Part shown: positions 33,186-46,512 of the stretch, in pieces
How the letters are laid out: the number at the start of each line of letters is the position of its first letter
Position numbering within the stretch: the first letter of the stretch is position 1
Source of the DNA: Gonocerus acuteangulatus
Taxonomy: Eukaryota; Arthropoda; Insecta; Hemiptera; Coreidae
Length of the DNA stretch: 64,000 bases
Direction: 5' to 3'
NCBI GenBank assembly: GCA_946811695.1
Contig: OX328124.1
Location: forward strand, 28,167,448 to 28,231,447
Position numbers and translations under genes: made by a program
The notes under the pieces: generated by a model
The model's input: only the letters and a program-made list of their open reading frames with translations
What the model was told of the DNA's origin: nothing
Database searches by the model: none

Positions 33186-34458
33186 TTATAAATAACTCAA
33201 AAACATTCTAAAGAGCATTCTAAAGTACTCAAGATTTTCTAAAGTTCCAAAGTAATTTTCGATGCGACAATATCATTCGGAGAGATAATTACATAACACT
33301 TCGAAAGTTCTTTGTGTATGTTTTCCTTAGCTGGTTTATAAATTGTTTTTTAGTTGTATTTGTTCATTTATTAATTTGCATTTCAATTATTTTGTTTGTT
33401 TGTTTTTTGTGTCTGTCACAGTTCTTCTTTTTCTCCTTACTATCTTCTCTTTCTTTCTTTCTTTATCTTTTGCTACTTAACATTGACGTCTATAGGGTTT
33501 TTCGCCTAAGTCACGGAACTCTATAAATTAAATATTATAAAAAATATAATATAAATTGCTTTTAGCAGTAAAATTATTTATTAGTTAGTAAAGCTAGATA
33601 TGTTAGATGGGAAACAATTTTTTGTTGTTTGTAATATAGATTTCCGAGCGGAAGACGAGGAGGTTGAGTAGTAATTTCCGCGATTCTTTGCATTGTGGTG
33701 CTTAAAAGGTAAGATGAAGCAGTTCCTCCGCGCAGGACGTTTTATTATTGTTAATCGGGAGGTGTCGATGTATTAATAGCTCATGTGGTTTCAGACTGTA
33801 ACATTTATATTTTGGTTTCATGTCACTGATTCATTATCAAATGACTCATTCGGCAATTGAATAATAATTTAATTCAAAACAATTCACGGCTCCCTGGTGA
33901 GCAGAGCACCTGTGAAGTCATTGGCTAAATATTTATTCAAATGGACGGGCCGTGATCTGTGGTACAGCCGGGATTCTTAGAAAATTATACATGTTTTTAC
34001 GTGTCACATTCCTATAATGAGAGATTTTATTTTTTTTAATCCGCTGTTTTGAAGTGACACTATTCGCAATTATAGTTGAATCAACTTTTCTCGAAAAAGG
34101 CTAAAGATTTCGTGTTAATAGTGCTTCTATTCGATCCCACACCTACATGAAGTGTACCTGCAAGCCTATTAGGGAAAAACGTTTTAATAACGGAAGAAGG
34201 AACTGCGTCATCCTAGCTTGTTTCCGTTCCCGTTTCTAGCGATTTTGAAAGAAAAACTGTTAACATTTTCACTTTCATACCTACTCCAAAAGCTCCTCAA
34301 AGAAAAGAGTGGTTTTAGGCGCCACAAGGCACAGTAAACTAAGGGTAGCCATGTGAAAAATTAATCACTCCACCTCATCCCTTTTAGGTACTTAAGGAAA
34401 GATCTATTCTAAACATCTTTCTCGTTTACCTTAATTGTTTTACTGAAATATTGTTGTT
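33186..34458. other. No recognised gene; one family B 5'-end remnant
   Basis: Mostly unique AT-rich DNA. At 34198-34245, GGAACTGCGTCATCCTAGCT then GTTTCCGTTCC is a degraded family B 5' end (compare GGAACTGCATCATCTTAGCG). No gene was seen in either strand. Confidence 0.4.
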
Positions 34459-34615
34459 TTAGCGCGGTTCCTCCCTCCCCCCATAGGGAGGAACCCCGCT
34501 TATAAGGTTGATACAATGAAACAATCCGGAAGTGCCGACTAGAAAATTTCGCGTTTCAGAACCCCTAGAGACCGAAAATAACGGTGGTTCAAATTTGTAT
34601 ATATATATATGTATA

Positions 34616-34664
<49 letters not shown>

Positions 34665-35926
34665 CTGTTCGCTCTCTAAGTAGAAGACGAATGGTCCGAT
34701 TTTGATGAAATTTCGTACAAAAATCCGTCGTCCAATTTGAAAGGTCAAGTTCGTTAACCAGCAAAATCCGCCCACTGGAAGATGGCATTTGGGGCGAAAT
34801 TCGCGCAAAAAAAATCGTAACGCTTACGTTTTTGAGTTCATAAGCTTGTAAGTACTCTTTTTATAGGCTTCTTGGGCTGGGAAAACGAATGGAACCATTT
34901 TCAAGGCGATAGCTTTAACCGTTTTTGAGAAAATTGGAAAAATAGTTTTTGAATACCGTTTTTGGTTTGGGTACTTAGAATTACGGGATTCAGTTGAAAC
35001 ATTATCTGCATGTTCTACTTTCATTAAAACTAATATGTTAAAAGTTTTGTTACGTTTGGAGTTAAGGAAGGGTTAGAATAAAATATTTTATGAACAGACA
35101 TGAAAAGTTTTGGGAACTTCGTATACTTTCATTAATATCTCGAACACGGCTGGGATATCGTGGTAAGTGGATAGAAACTATTTGAAAGCTTACTAAATTC
35201 TCTACAAAAAAGATTCTAAAACTATTTTTGATTAGGTTATGTCAATCGGAGAAATAAGTGCTTAAAACTTCAAATACGTCTGTTTTGTTCTTATGAACGG
35301 GTTTTTGTCGTTCTTTTTGTAATTTTTGTCTCCTTCCCTTCGTTTTTTATTGCTTTTTATTTTTGTAATTTCTTATGTTGGGAAAATTTTGTGTGTAAAA
35401 CAGGATATGAAAAATGAGACCAATTTTCTGTTGCTAGAAATAATGTAAATTTTGGGAACTTTCATTAATATCTCGAAAACGGTTGAAAATCTTGGTAAAC
35501 GGAAGAATACCATTAGAAAGCTTATTAAATGCTCTACATAAAAGGTTCTAATGAAAGTTTTGATTAGGCAATGACAATCGGAGAAATAAGAGCTTAAAGC
35601 TTTAAAGTAATTGATTTCGCTTATTCGAACTGTTCTTTTTGTCTGTTTTTAATTCCTTGTTATTTTTTAATTGCTTATAGTTGGATAATGTATTCGAAAA
35701 TAAAACAGGTTCCAAGATTCCAAGACCTTGTAACTAGCGGGACGGTTTCTAGTGTTGCCGACCCTTCCAGGTAAGATTGTAAATCCTACCTTTCAAGACT
35801 GGTGGAACCAAAATAATAGCTGTCGGGGTTCGGTCACTGCTGCTTCGGTCACCCTTCATCAGGGCTGTAAATACAAGTAGGACATATTTAACACTAATAT
35901 ATGCACATATCTATGTAAATATACCA

Positions 35927-36009
<83 letters not shown>

Positions 36010-36251
36010 AGCATATACACATACACATAGACACGCACACATATGTACATATATATGCCCACATACATACACATATGGGGTATGTATTATTAAGTAGCAG
36101 TGACCGAACCCGGACAATCCCTACCTTGCATCATCAACGGTCAACGATCTCCTGTCAACAAAATAATAACTGCTTCTATTTTAATCATTCGAAATTAGAC
36201 TAGGGATAAGAACGGAACCGCGCTAAGATGAGGCAGTTCCTGCGAGTCGGA
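34459..36251 (-). mobile_element. Helentron-like element, family B, copy 3 (tandem partner)
   Basis: The 3' end CTAA is at 34462-34459 with hairpin; the 5' end TCCGACTCGCAGGAACTGC starts at 36251. Blocks in order from the 3' end: GTTTCAGAACCCC, (TA)n, GATGAAATTTCGTAC, GGCGAAATTCGCGC, and a long AT-rich body with repeated GTTTTTGAG/TCTCGAA motifs. It contains a shrunken copy of the foldback element (35823-36150) whose ribozyme motif is mostly deleted. Its 5' end is only about 7 T residues from the 3' end of the next copy. Confidence 0.85.
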
Positions 36252-36408
36252 CTTTTTTTTAGCGGGGTTCCTCCCTCCCTCATAGGGAGGAACCCCGCTT
36301 ATAGGGTTGATACAAAGAAACAATCCGGAAGTGCCGACTAGAAAATTTTGCGTTTCAGAACCTCTGGAAACCGAAAATGATGGTAGTTCAAATTTGTATA
36401 TATATATA

Positions 36409-36445
<37 letters not shown>

Positions 36446-37576
36446 CTGTTCGCTCATTTCTGGCTTCCCTGATGGTCCGATTTTGATGAAATTTGGTACA
36501 AAAATCCGTCGTCCAATTTGAAAGGTCAAGTTCGTTAACCAGCAAAATCCGCCCACTGGAAGATGGCATTTGGGGCGAAATTCGCGCAAAAAAAATCGTA
36601 ACGCTTACGTTTTTGAGTTCATAAGCTTGTAAGTACTCTTTTTATAGGCTTCTTGGGCTAAGAAAACGAATGGAACCATTTTCAAGGCGATAGCTTTAAC
36701 CGTTTTTGAGAAAATTGGAAAAATAATTTTTGAATACCGTTTTTGGTTTGGGTACTTAGAATTACGGGATTCAGTTGAAACATTATCTGCATGTTCTACT
36801 TTCATTAAAACTAATATGTTGAAAGTTTTGTTACGTTTGGAGTTAAGGAAGGGTTAGAATAAAATATTTTATGAACAGACAAGAAAAGTTTTGGGAGATA
36901 TTTTCATTAATTTCTCGAACACGGTTGGGAAATTTTCATAAGTGGATAGAAACTATTTGAAAGCTTTCTAAATTCTCTACAGAAAAGATTCTGAAACAAG
37001 TTTGATTAGGTTATGTCAATCGGAGAAATAAGTGCTTAAAACTTCAAATACGTCTGTTTTTGTTCTTAAGAACGGGTTTTTGTCGTTCTTTTTGTAATTT
37101 TTGTCTCTTTCCCTTTGTTTTTTATTGCTTTTTATTTTTGTAATTTCTTATGTTGGGAAAATTTTGTGTGTAAAACAGGATATGAAAAATGAGACCAATT
37201 TTCTGTTGCTAGAAATAATGTAAATTTTGGGAACTTAAATGCTCTACATAAAAGGTTCTAATGAAAGTTTTGATTAGGCGATGACAATCGGAGAAATAAG
37301 AGTTTAAAGCTTTAAAGTAATTGATTTCGCTTATTCGAACTGTTCTTTTTGTCTGTTTTTTATTCCTTGTTATTTTTTAATTGCTTATAGTTGGATAATG
37401 TATTCGAAAATAAAACAGGTTTAGTAAAATAACAAAAACAATTTAATGTTAGAAATATAGATTTCCAAGATTCCAAGACCTTGTAACTAGCGGGAATGTT
37501 TCTAGTGATGCCGACCCTTCCAGGTAAGATTGTAAATCCTACCTTTCAAGACTGTTGGAACCAAAACAATAACTGT

Positions 37577-37723
37577 CGGGGTTCGGTCACTGCTACTTTT
37601 ATCGTAAAAATGGTTTTATTGTGCCGACGTTTCGGCTTGAACTTCAAGCCTTCATCAGGGCTGTAAATACAAGTAGGACATATTTAACACTAATATATGC
37701 ACATATCTATGTAAATATACCTA

Positions 37724-37761
<38 letters not shown>

Positions 37762-37913
37762 GCATATACACATACACATATACACGCACACATATGTACA
37801 TATATATGCCCACATACATACACATATGGGGTATGTATTATTAAGTAGCAGTGACCGAACCCGTACAATCCCTACCTTGCATCATCAACGGTCAACGATC
37901 TCCTCTCAACAAA
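37577..37913. mobile_element. Foldback element copy inside family B element
   Basis: The left part GTCGGGGTTCGGTCACTGCT and right part AGCAGTGACCGAACCC...CAATCCCTACCTTGCATCAT match the arms of 28235-29062, with a shorter centre (TA tract 37729-37757). The right-arm ribozyme region is deleted; the left-arm one is intact. Confidence 0.8.
37623..37661 (-). ncRNA. Hammerhead-ribozyme-like motif
   Basis: Minus strand: GCC, CTGATGA (37658-37652), A, stem II GGCTTGA/TCAAGCC, GAAACGTC (37633-37626), GGC. It has the same core as at 28918-28956. The sister copy in the adjacent element (35840-35870) keeps CTGATGA but has lost stem II and GAAAC. Confidence 0.58.
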
Positions 37914-38389
37914 ATAATAACTGCTTCTATTTTAATCTTTCGAAATTAGACTAGGGATAAGAACGGAACCGCGCTAAGATGAGGCAGTTCCTGCGAGTCG
38001 GACTTTTTTTTTTTTTAATATTTATTTATGAGGATCCATGCGCATCTAAGGCGTTTCGCTCCAAACAGTTATTGCATATATACATCAGTTACAATATTAC
38101 ATATATACCTCAATAAACAGATGGTATTATTCATATACATTTTGTTAGACAATGTTACATATTCATTCACTACATGTTATTCGTTCTTTACAGTTTACCA
38201 AGTGGCGCAATACCTTCCATGTTTTTTATTGCAATTGTTCCTGAAATATAATGTTATTGTTAAATGCTATAATAGAAAACACTTCCTGTTAAAAACTGTA
38301 GACAACAAAAGAACGTTCGCAGGAGCTATGCTAACACTTTCGACTTTTAAGCAACGATTTCTATGACTGAGAGCTCTGTATCGAATATT

Positions 38390-39064
38390 GCGGAAAATCG
38401 ATTTTGTAGGAAATGTAGTTGCCTGTAGGAAAGTTACCTTCCGCTTACCTCAATTTCCCAACAGTTTTCGCGATATTTAAGAAAAATTCGAAAAATTTCA
38501 AAACTGCTCATCGATGTTTATAAACTTTTTTCCCCATAATATTTCTCCAGCACCATACGTAACTAAAATTTGTATGTGTTAGTTTGGATGAAGTAAAAAA
38601 TCTTAAACAATTTTTGAAACAATCTCGAAGAATTTACAACGAAATTACAGATAATTTTTTTTAAGTTTTTTCAAACTAACTTGAAAACGGTTATAAATTG
38701 GCAATGAAAACGGTCTCATTCGATTAATCAGACTATATTACTTGTACAAAGTTTACCTAAATGCACATAAACGTATGATATAAACGTATACGCAATGTTT
38801 TTGTTTGCGCGGATTTCGCCGAAAACCCTTGTTCCGGTAGACGGATTCTGATTGGTAATGACGTCGACCATTCTTAAAGAGATATAGTGTTTTTGTACTA
38901 AATTTGATTAATATCGGGCGGCTAGAGAGCGAACAAACAGACACGCACGCATTCACAAACACACACACGGGGTCCTGAAACATGGACTTTTCCAGTACGC
39001 ACTTCCGGATTGCATCATTGGATTGACGTCATAAGCGAGTTTCCTCCCTACGGTGGGAAGGAAT
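38390..39064 (+). mobile_element. Old, diverged family B-like element
   Basis: CTTCCGCTTACCTCAATTTCCCAAC, TTTTCGCGATATTTAAG and, further on, GCGCGGATTTCGCC, CTTCCGGATTGCATCATTGG, GTCATAAGCGAGTTTCCTCC follow the block order of family B in plus orientation. The terminal hairpin is eroded (CCTCCCTACGGTGGGAAGG). The TA tract is replaced by ACACACAC. Confidence 0.65.
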
Positions 39065-40080
39065 AAACAAACTATTTAAATAGCATTGCAACAACGATCA
39101 ATAAATTTTATCGGTCTTCTTTTTTTAAGGCGAGCGAACCTTAGTGGCATTACTGCGCATGGAATGAAACTTTCATTATATTTGGTAGTGGTCTGTTTTT
39201 CTAATTTGTTGATAGATTAAGACGGCTTTTAGATTGTATTGAATTATTGTTCTTACTTTGAACTGTTTATAGTTCCTGGTTTACTGTAGCACCATGACCT
39301 AGGAGGTGCTGAGTTTATAAATAACTTGAAATATAATTTTCTCGTTTAGAGACGCAAACATACTCACAAGCGCACACGCTCGCTCACATCCTTCAATCTC
39401 ACTTATTTGTTCTTCACACACATTTGCTCAAACATAGACATAGAACACACACATCCTTTACTATCGCACTGATGATTATTACGTCATCAGCATCATCTTC
39501 AAGGCTTACCGGTCTTGAACCGTGGTAGAACTATTTCGCCCACTGAGAATGGCCTTTTCCATTTTTGACGCGCTGAATACCTGTTTCAATGCCCGAAATG
39601 CCCATTGTACGAATTCTTGTTATCTTGTCTTGACAGATATTTGATAACGATATGTAACTTTGACTCACGTGAGAATAAACGTGACAGGTGTTATTAGACA
39701 AACTAAGGTCGGTATAACGTGCAGATTCCTCCTGGCGTAGGCTGAAGTGGCTCCCATGTCGCCGATATGTTCTCACTAACTGAACTGTCACTGTCCACCG
39801 CAATCCCGTCTAGCTAGCTATTAGCTCATTATCAATATTATCTTATCACACTGATAATAGGCCACTCTCGGCGCGGGACATCACAGAATTTCCTATGACA
39901 GCGTTCGAGATTACAGGCAGGAGAGCTTTTTTTTTTTTACTAACGAACATCAGAGTTTATGTATTTTTTCATTTTTTTTTTTTAATGTAAGTTGACTGAT
40001 ATAATTGAGTAAGGGTAAATAACATCACTTAATGGTGGATTATGTAAACTTCGTACTATTGCACATTTTGTGGATGACAA
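39065..40080. other. No recognised gene
   Basis: Unique, less AT-rich DNA with two T runs (39929-39940, 39974-39984). The minus frame 39531-39803 was not recognised as a protein. Confidence 0.35.
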
Positions 40081-40310
40081 CAGGTCATCCCATAAGTAAT
40101 GTCCTTGGACTGTGCCGATCCAAGTTTTTCTGCTAGGTCCGTTGCAACAGTATGTTCTTCTACAGAAGCCTGCAGGAGTTCGTCGTCAAGCTCTGTTGGT
40201 CGACCTTTACGAGGTTCGTCTTCAACCTTGCGTTTTACCTCTCGAAATCGTTCATACCAACGCTGCACTTGTCGTTCACTAAAGACATTTTTGCCTGGAA
40301 CTTAATATCA
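40081..40310 (-). pseudogene. mariner transposase remnant, internally deleted
   Basis: The minus frame includes QRWYERFREVKRKVEDEPRK, GRPTELDDELLQASVEE and DLAEKLG, the second helix-turn-helix region and DEPRxGRP linker of mariner transposases. It then jumps to GACATTACTTATGGGATGACCTG, which looks like a mariner terminal inverted repeat. The catalytic D,D34D part is missing. The opposite end was not identified. Confidence 0.8.
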
Positions 40311-40611
40311 TAACCCATTTTGAATACACTTGTTTTCGCATTGACCCTAAATTGGTAAGGAGTATTGTTTTCATTTTTCTCGAAAATGGTTCTGGATAAG
40401 GCCTTAAAAATTATTGCATTAGATCCTAGCGTTCAATTATTTCTTACGGAGATATGGATAAACGCGCTAAAAGAAGATAAAATTTCTATTGAGTTTTACG
40501 ATTCAAAGTCGATATTTCTTCAGAGTGGCTTGCCATTTCTGTTATTATTTATTTGCTTGAAGAGCTACACAACAAGGGTGATCTGCTCAAAGAAAATTAC
40601 TAATAATAAAG

Positions 40612-41792
40612 TCCGACTCGCAGGAACTGCATCATCTTTCATAGTCATCATAGTTCCGTTCTTATCCCTAGTCTAATTTGGAAAGATTAAAATATTTATT
40701 TATTGATAAGGCTTCGCAACTTTGGCGAATCGCCTAAAGATTAAAATATAAGCAGTTATTATTTTGGTTCCACCAGTCTTGAATGGTCTTGATTTACGAT
40801 CTTACCTGGAAGGGTCGGTCAACACTAAAAAGGGTCCCGCTAGTTACAAGGTCTTGGAATCTAGGAAATCTATATTTCTAACAATAAATTGTTTTGTTAT
40901 TTTACTAAACCAGTTTTATTGTAAAATACATTATCCAACTATAAGCAATTAAGAAATAACAACGAATAAAAACAGACAAAAAAAACCGTTCGAATAAACG
41001 AAATCAATTACTTTAATGTTTTAAGCACTTATTTCTCCGATTGACATCGCCTAATTAAAACTTTCGTCAGAACATTCTTTGTTGAGCATTTAGTAAGCTT
41101 TCGAATGGTAACCTTTCGCTTCCCAAGATTTTCAACCGTTTTCGAGATATTAAGAAATTATACGAAGTTCCCAAAACTTTTCATTATTTCTAGCAATAGA
41201 AAATTGGTCTCATTTTACCTATCCTGTTTTACACACAAATACATTTTCCTAACATAAGAAATTACAAAAATAAAAATCAATAAAAAAACTAAGGGAAAGA
41301 GACAAAAATCACAAAAAGAACGACAAACACCCGTTCATAAGAACTAAACAGACGTATTTGAAGTTTTAAGCACTTATTTCTTCGACTGACATCACCTAAT
41401 CAAACTTGTTTCAGAATCTTTTCTGTAGAGAATTTAGAAAGCTTTCAAATAGTTTCTATCCACTTATGAAAATTTCCCAACCGTGTTCGAGATATTAATG
41501 AAAATATCCCCCAAAACTTTTCATGTCTGTTCATAAAATATTTTATTCTATCCCTTCCTTAACTCCAAACGTAACCAGAAGTTTAAGATATTAGTTTTGA
41601 TAAAATTTAAACATGCAAAAAATGTTTCAACTGAATCCCATGATTTTATGTACCAAAACCTAAAACGTTATTCAGCAACTATGTTCCCAATTTTCTCGAA
41701 AACGGTTAAAGCTATCGCCTTAAAAATGGTTCCATTCGTTTTCCTAGGCCAAGAAGCCTACAAAACGAGTACTTACAAGCATATGAACTAAA
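40612..41792 (+). mobile_element. Helentron-like element, family B, copy 6, 3' end missing
   Basis: The 5' end TCCGACTCGCAGGAACTGC is at 40612. The body follows the family to TACTTACAAGCATATGAACT at 41790, where the next element's 5' end begins (41797). The TA tract, GTTTCAGAACC block and hairpin are absent, so the next element either inserted here or replaced the 3' part. Confidence 0.75.
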
Positions 41793-41796
41793 AAAG

Positions 41797-44286
41797 TCCG
41801 ACTCGCAGGAACTGCAGCATCTTAGCGCGGTTCCGTTCATGTCCCTAGTGCCATTTGATAAGCTTAGAAAAGAAATAAACTTATTTTTTTTATATATCTC
41901 GTGAAAATTGTCAAAATCCTCTCGAACATCTGGAATAAAAGTGATATTAAGGCGTCAGGGACACCGACAGTAGCTAACTTTTACATAGAAGCGGAAATTA
42001 CAGAATCTGGCTCTCATTCTAAAGCAAAGCTCTATAAATCAATACAAAATATGCCTAATAAAGCCTTTCTAGTGGATACAGAAGCATGGGCGTATATGAG
42101 GGGGGGGCTGCAGCCCCTCCCGAAATTTTGAATTGATGATAAAAACTTCTCGTAAAACCCTTAAAAATAAATTAAATAAGATCACTTAGTTCATAAAACA
42201 TATTTTATTTTACGTGTAATAGCGTTTTAGTTGCCTAAAACTATTCCAAGCTCTAAATATTTAGTATTCCATACCCTGGAAATGGTCTCACCCCCCCCCC
42301 AAAATTGTTTTTATATACGCCCATGTACAGAAGGATCAAGAAGAAGTACACAAGATTGAGTAGAATACCCTGCCTAATATAGCCTATATAGAATAATATG
42401 CCGAATAAAACCTATCTAGTTAATACACAAGGACAAATAAAAGTCTTGACGAATAACAAGTCAAGAAAAAAAACTTTATTTAACAAAATAAAACAAAGTT
42501 TAGTTGCCCAACTACAATAGAATAATATACCTAATTAAGTCTATGGAGTAGATACAAATGGACCAAAAACAAGTCTTGTGGAATATTGTTTTTTTTTTCT
42601 AATTAAATACTTTTTATCAATATTTAGTATATAACCTTTGTTGAAAACTATTGATTGCTAATTGATGAATCGGTTTACAACTAAGTAGTCTTTATGAATA
42701 TTTAGTATATAACCTTATGTTTGGATCTGAGTTTTTGGGGTGCTCTCCGCCTAGGCTTTGTATTTGTGTCGGCAGATACCTGGGGTATATTTACAGCTCT
42801 TGAGGATTAACTCTTAGCAGGTAAATTTCCTGCGGACCTTCGCTCATAGTATCTAACCGTTGTGAAGTTTATTTTTTGGATTTAGGACTTAATATACATA
42901 TGTAGACTAAATCATAGCAAGAAGTAATCCTCCGTCGTCGGTTCTTAACTATGTAGACTCGCTAATGTTATCCAATCTTAGATACATCGTATTTAAAATC
43001 CACAGCAAAAACACGACATTTCATCAGAAGCCCCTGCTGAATAAAACTTATATAGAATAATATGCAAAATAAAGCCTATCTAGTGGATAAAAATAGAGGA
43101 AAAAAGCCGTTCGTGGTGGTAGAAAATCTTAAACGTATTTCGCTCAGAAATATCCGAAATATTGTCACTAATTTTACGTATCCTGTTTTATAGCCAAATA
43201 GATTTATATTCTATAATCAATAAGAAAAACCTACTAACAATAAAAAACTATGGTAACAGATGAAAATAGGGAATACCAAGAATAATTCTAAAGAACGAAA
43301 TCAACACCAGTACTGTAATCTAGATATTCATACGGCATCTTCGAATTCTAACAAACAAAATATTGATTCTAATTATACGTATCCTGTTTTATTGACAAAT
43401 ACATTTGACTACTATAAGCAATTAAAAACACTAGGGAATATACCAAAGAACTCGGAATAGGAGCCTCGACAGTTTCAAGACATTTGAAGGAAATCGACAA
43501 ATCCAAAACTGACATTTCATACGGTACAGCCTGATATATTTTTAACAATGAATTGCTTTTCTTATTTTAATTAATCTGTTTTATTGTCAAATACATTATC
43601 CTACTATAACCAATGAAAAAACAACAAGGAATAAAAACAAACAAGAAGAACAGTTCGAATAAGCGAAATCAATTACTTTAAAGTTTTAAGCACTTATTTC
43701 TCCGATTGACAACGCCTAATCAAAACTTTCATTAGACTCTTTTTTGTAGAGCATTTAGTAAGCTTTCCAATGGTATTCTTCCGTTTCCCAAGATTCTTAA
43801 CCTTTTTCGAGATATTAAGGAAAGTATACAAAGTTACCAAAACTTTTTTATGTCTGTTAATAAAATATTTTATTCTAGCCCTTCCTTATCTCCAAACGCA
43901 ACCAAAATTTCAACATATTAGTTTTAATGAAAGTAGAAGATGCAGTAAATGTTTCAACTGAATCCCATGATTCTAAGTACCCAAACCAAAAACGGCATTC
44001 AAAAATTATTGTTTCAGTTTTCTCGAAAACGGTTAAAGCTATCGCCTTGAAAATGGTTTCATTCGTTTTCCTAGCCCAAGAAGCCTATAAAACGAGTACT
44101 TACAAGCTTATGAACTCAAAAACGTAAGCGTTACGATTTTTTTTGCGCGAATTTCGCCCCAAACGCCATCTTCCAGTGGGCGGATTTTGCTGGTTAACGA
44201 ACTTGACCATTCAAATTGGACGACAGATTTTTGTACCAAATTTCATCAAAATCGGATCATCAGGGAAGCCAGAAATGAGCGAACAG

Positions 44287-44332
<46 letters not shown>

Positions 44333-44343
44333 GTATCCATATA

Positions 44344-44427
<84 letters not shown>

Positions 44428-44563
44428 AATTTGAACCACCGTTATTTTCGGTCTCTAGGGGTTCTGAAACGCGAAATTTTCTTGTCGGCACTTCCGGATT
44501 GTTTCATTGTATCAACCTTATAAGCGGGGTTCCTCCCTATGGGGGAGGGAGGAATCGCGCTAA
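41797..44563 (+). mobile_element. Helentron-like element, family B, long copy with cargo
   Basis: 5' TCCGACTCGCAGGAACTGC at 41797; 3' hairpin and CTAA at 44560-44563. Between lie about 1.7 kb of sequence not in the short copies (41850-43540), including a hAT-type MITE at 42085-42325, then the usual family B body and (TA)n (44292-44424). The cargo recurs almost unchanged at 46513-48270. No frame in the cargo was recognised as a protein. Confidence 0.8.
42085..42325. mobile_element. hAT-type MITE, 8-base target duplication
   Basis: CATGGGCGTATAT at the left and ATATACGCCCATG at the right are perfect inverted repeats. TACAGAAG flanks both sides, an 8-base target duplication typical of hAT elements. 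A G tract and CTGCAG lie next to the left repeat, and a C tract next to the right. No transposase. Confidence 0.85.
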
Positions 44564-45258
44564 TAAAAAGCAATAAAAAACCAAGGGAAAGAGACAAAAA
44601 TTACAAAAAGAACGACAAAAACCCGTTCATAAGAACAAAACAGACGTATTTGATGTTTTAAGCATTTATTTCTCCGATTGACATAACCTAATCAAAAATA
44701 GTTTTAGAATCATTTTTGTAGAGAATTTAGTAAGCTTTCAAATAGTTTTAATCCACTTACCACGATTTCCCAACCGTGTTCGAGATATTAATGAAAGTAT
44801 ACGAAGTTTCCAAAACTTTTCATATCTGTTCATAAAATATTTTATTCTAACCCTTCCTTAACTCCAAACGTAACATAACTTTCAACATATTAGTTTTAAT
44901 GAAAGTAGAACATGCAGATAATGTTTCAACTGAATCCCGTTATTCTAAGTACCCAAACCAAAAACAGTATTCAAAAACTATTTTTCCAATTTTCTCGACA
45001 ACGGTTAAAGCTATCGCCTTGAAAATGGTTTCATTCGTTTTTCTAGCCCAAGAAGCCTATAAAACGAGTACTTACAAGCTTATGAACTCAAAAACGTAAG
45101 CGTTACGATTTTTTCTGCGCGAATTTCGCCGCAAACGCCATCTTCCAGTGGGCGGATTTTGCTGGTTAACGAACTTGACCTTTCAAATTGGACGACAGAT
45201 TTTTGTACCAAATTTCATCAAAATCGGACCATTCGTCTTCTATTTAGAGAGCGAACAG

Positions 45259-45329
<71 letters not shown>

Positions 45330-45487
45330 TATACATATATATATATATACAAATTTGAACCACCGTTATTTTCGGTTTCTAGGGGTTCTGAAACGCAAAA
45401 TTTTCTAGTCGGGACTTCCGGATTGTTTCATTGTATCAACCTTATAAGCGGGGTTCCTCCCTATGGGGGAGGGAGGAACCGCGCTAA
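44564..45487 (+). mobile_element. Partial family B unit with its own 3' terminus
   Basis: It starts within the family body (AAGCAATAAAAAACCAAGGG) directly after the CTAA of the previous element. It runs through TTTTCATATCTGTTCATAAA, the GCGCGAATTTCGCC block and (TA)n (45262-45320) to a hairpin and CTAA (45484-45487). There is no separate 5' end. Confidence 0.75.
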
Positions 45488-45676
45488 AAATGTAAGCGTT
45501 GCGATTTTTTTTGCGCAAATTTCGCCCCAAACGCCATCTTCCAGTGGGCGGATTTTGCTGGTTAACGAACTTGACCTTTCAAATTGGACGACGGATTTTT
45601 GTACCAAATTTCATCAAAATCGGACCATCAGGGAAGCCAGAAATGAGCGTACAGACAAATATATATATATATATAT

Positions 45677-45737
<61 letters not shown>

Positions 45738-45874
45738 AATTTGAACCACCGTTATTTTCGGTCTCTAGGGTTTCTGAAACGCGAAATTTTCTAGTCAGCA
45801 CTTCCGGATTGTTTCATGAGATAAATTTTATAAGCGGGGTTCCTCCCTATGAAGGGAGGGAGGAACCGCGCTAA
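45488..45874 (+). mobile_element. Short family B 3' unit
   Basis: Only the last 390 bases of the family: AATGTAAGCGTTGCGATTTT, the GGACGACGGATTTTTGTACC block, (TA)n (45659-45736), GTTTCTGAAACGCG and a hairpin with GAAGGG in the loop, ending CTAA 45871-45874. It follows the previous CTAA without spacer. Confidence 0.8.
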
Positions 45875-46512
45875 CAATATAAACAGATTTAAGGTGTTAC
45901 ACGGTAGCTGGTGAAAGAAAGAATGAGGTCTCGTATTGTAATTCTCTGTATGCAGGGTCTGCTTCCAGGTAAAGTCATATACTTTTACTGCCCTTTACCG
46001 TTACTCAGAAAGCTCTTTGTGTTTACAAACAAAGGACTCGGTATAGACCACCCGTATTAACCCAAAAGTGATTATATCAAGCTTGATAAACTTCCTGAAT
46101 TAAATTAAGGAATTTAAGAGTGCTTAAAATAGGTTCTTGGTCTAGTCAAAAAATTCAAGGAGAATTAGATCATGAATAGAAAATCTCGGCCAAACAGAAG
46201 GAAAATAACAATAACAAGGATAGTCAAACTTCGTTTTCAAAGATTGTTAGTTGTAACACAAAAACGGTCACTCATGATTCTAATAAATTAACTGTGAAGG
46301 GTGATTACACAAATATTCCTGTTGAGGCTTTAAAGCTTCAATTTAAAAAACATATTAACCCACAGGAATTATAGATTGACCTAAAAACATAAAATCATTG
46401 AAAAAAGGATTTCTTATTATTGAATCAAACAAAAACGATATAGAGGTTATATCAACAGAGTTTTTAAATATATGCAAAGACCTGTTGATCAATAAAATAA
46501 AAATAAAAAAAG
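45875..46512. other. Unrecognised spacer between tandem elements
   Basis: About 640 bases unlike the flanking families, AT-rich, with stop codons in all frames I checked. It could be the original target DNA or the 3' remnant of another repeat. Confidence 0.35.

Larger units (their letters stand above)
36259..38002 (-). mobile_element. Helentron-like element, family B, copy 4 (tandem partner)
   Basis: Collinear with 34459-36251 and highly similar over its length, including the foldback element at the same internal position (37577-37900). 3' end 36262-36259; 5' end at 38002. Differences are small deletions, for example the loss of about 50 bases near 37237. Sharing of the internal foldback shows both derive from one progenitor. 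Confidence 0.85.

Noticed and set aside
44143..44523. Recurrent proteins with [21 protein letters not shown] and YIYIYI
   Set aside because: The same frame recurs in every family B element (30711, 34623, 36338, 49200) and ends in (TA)n translation. It tracks the repeat and has no start context or domain.
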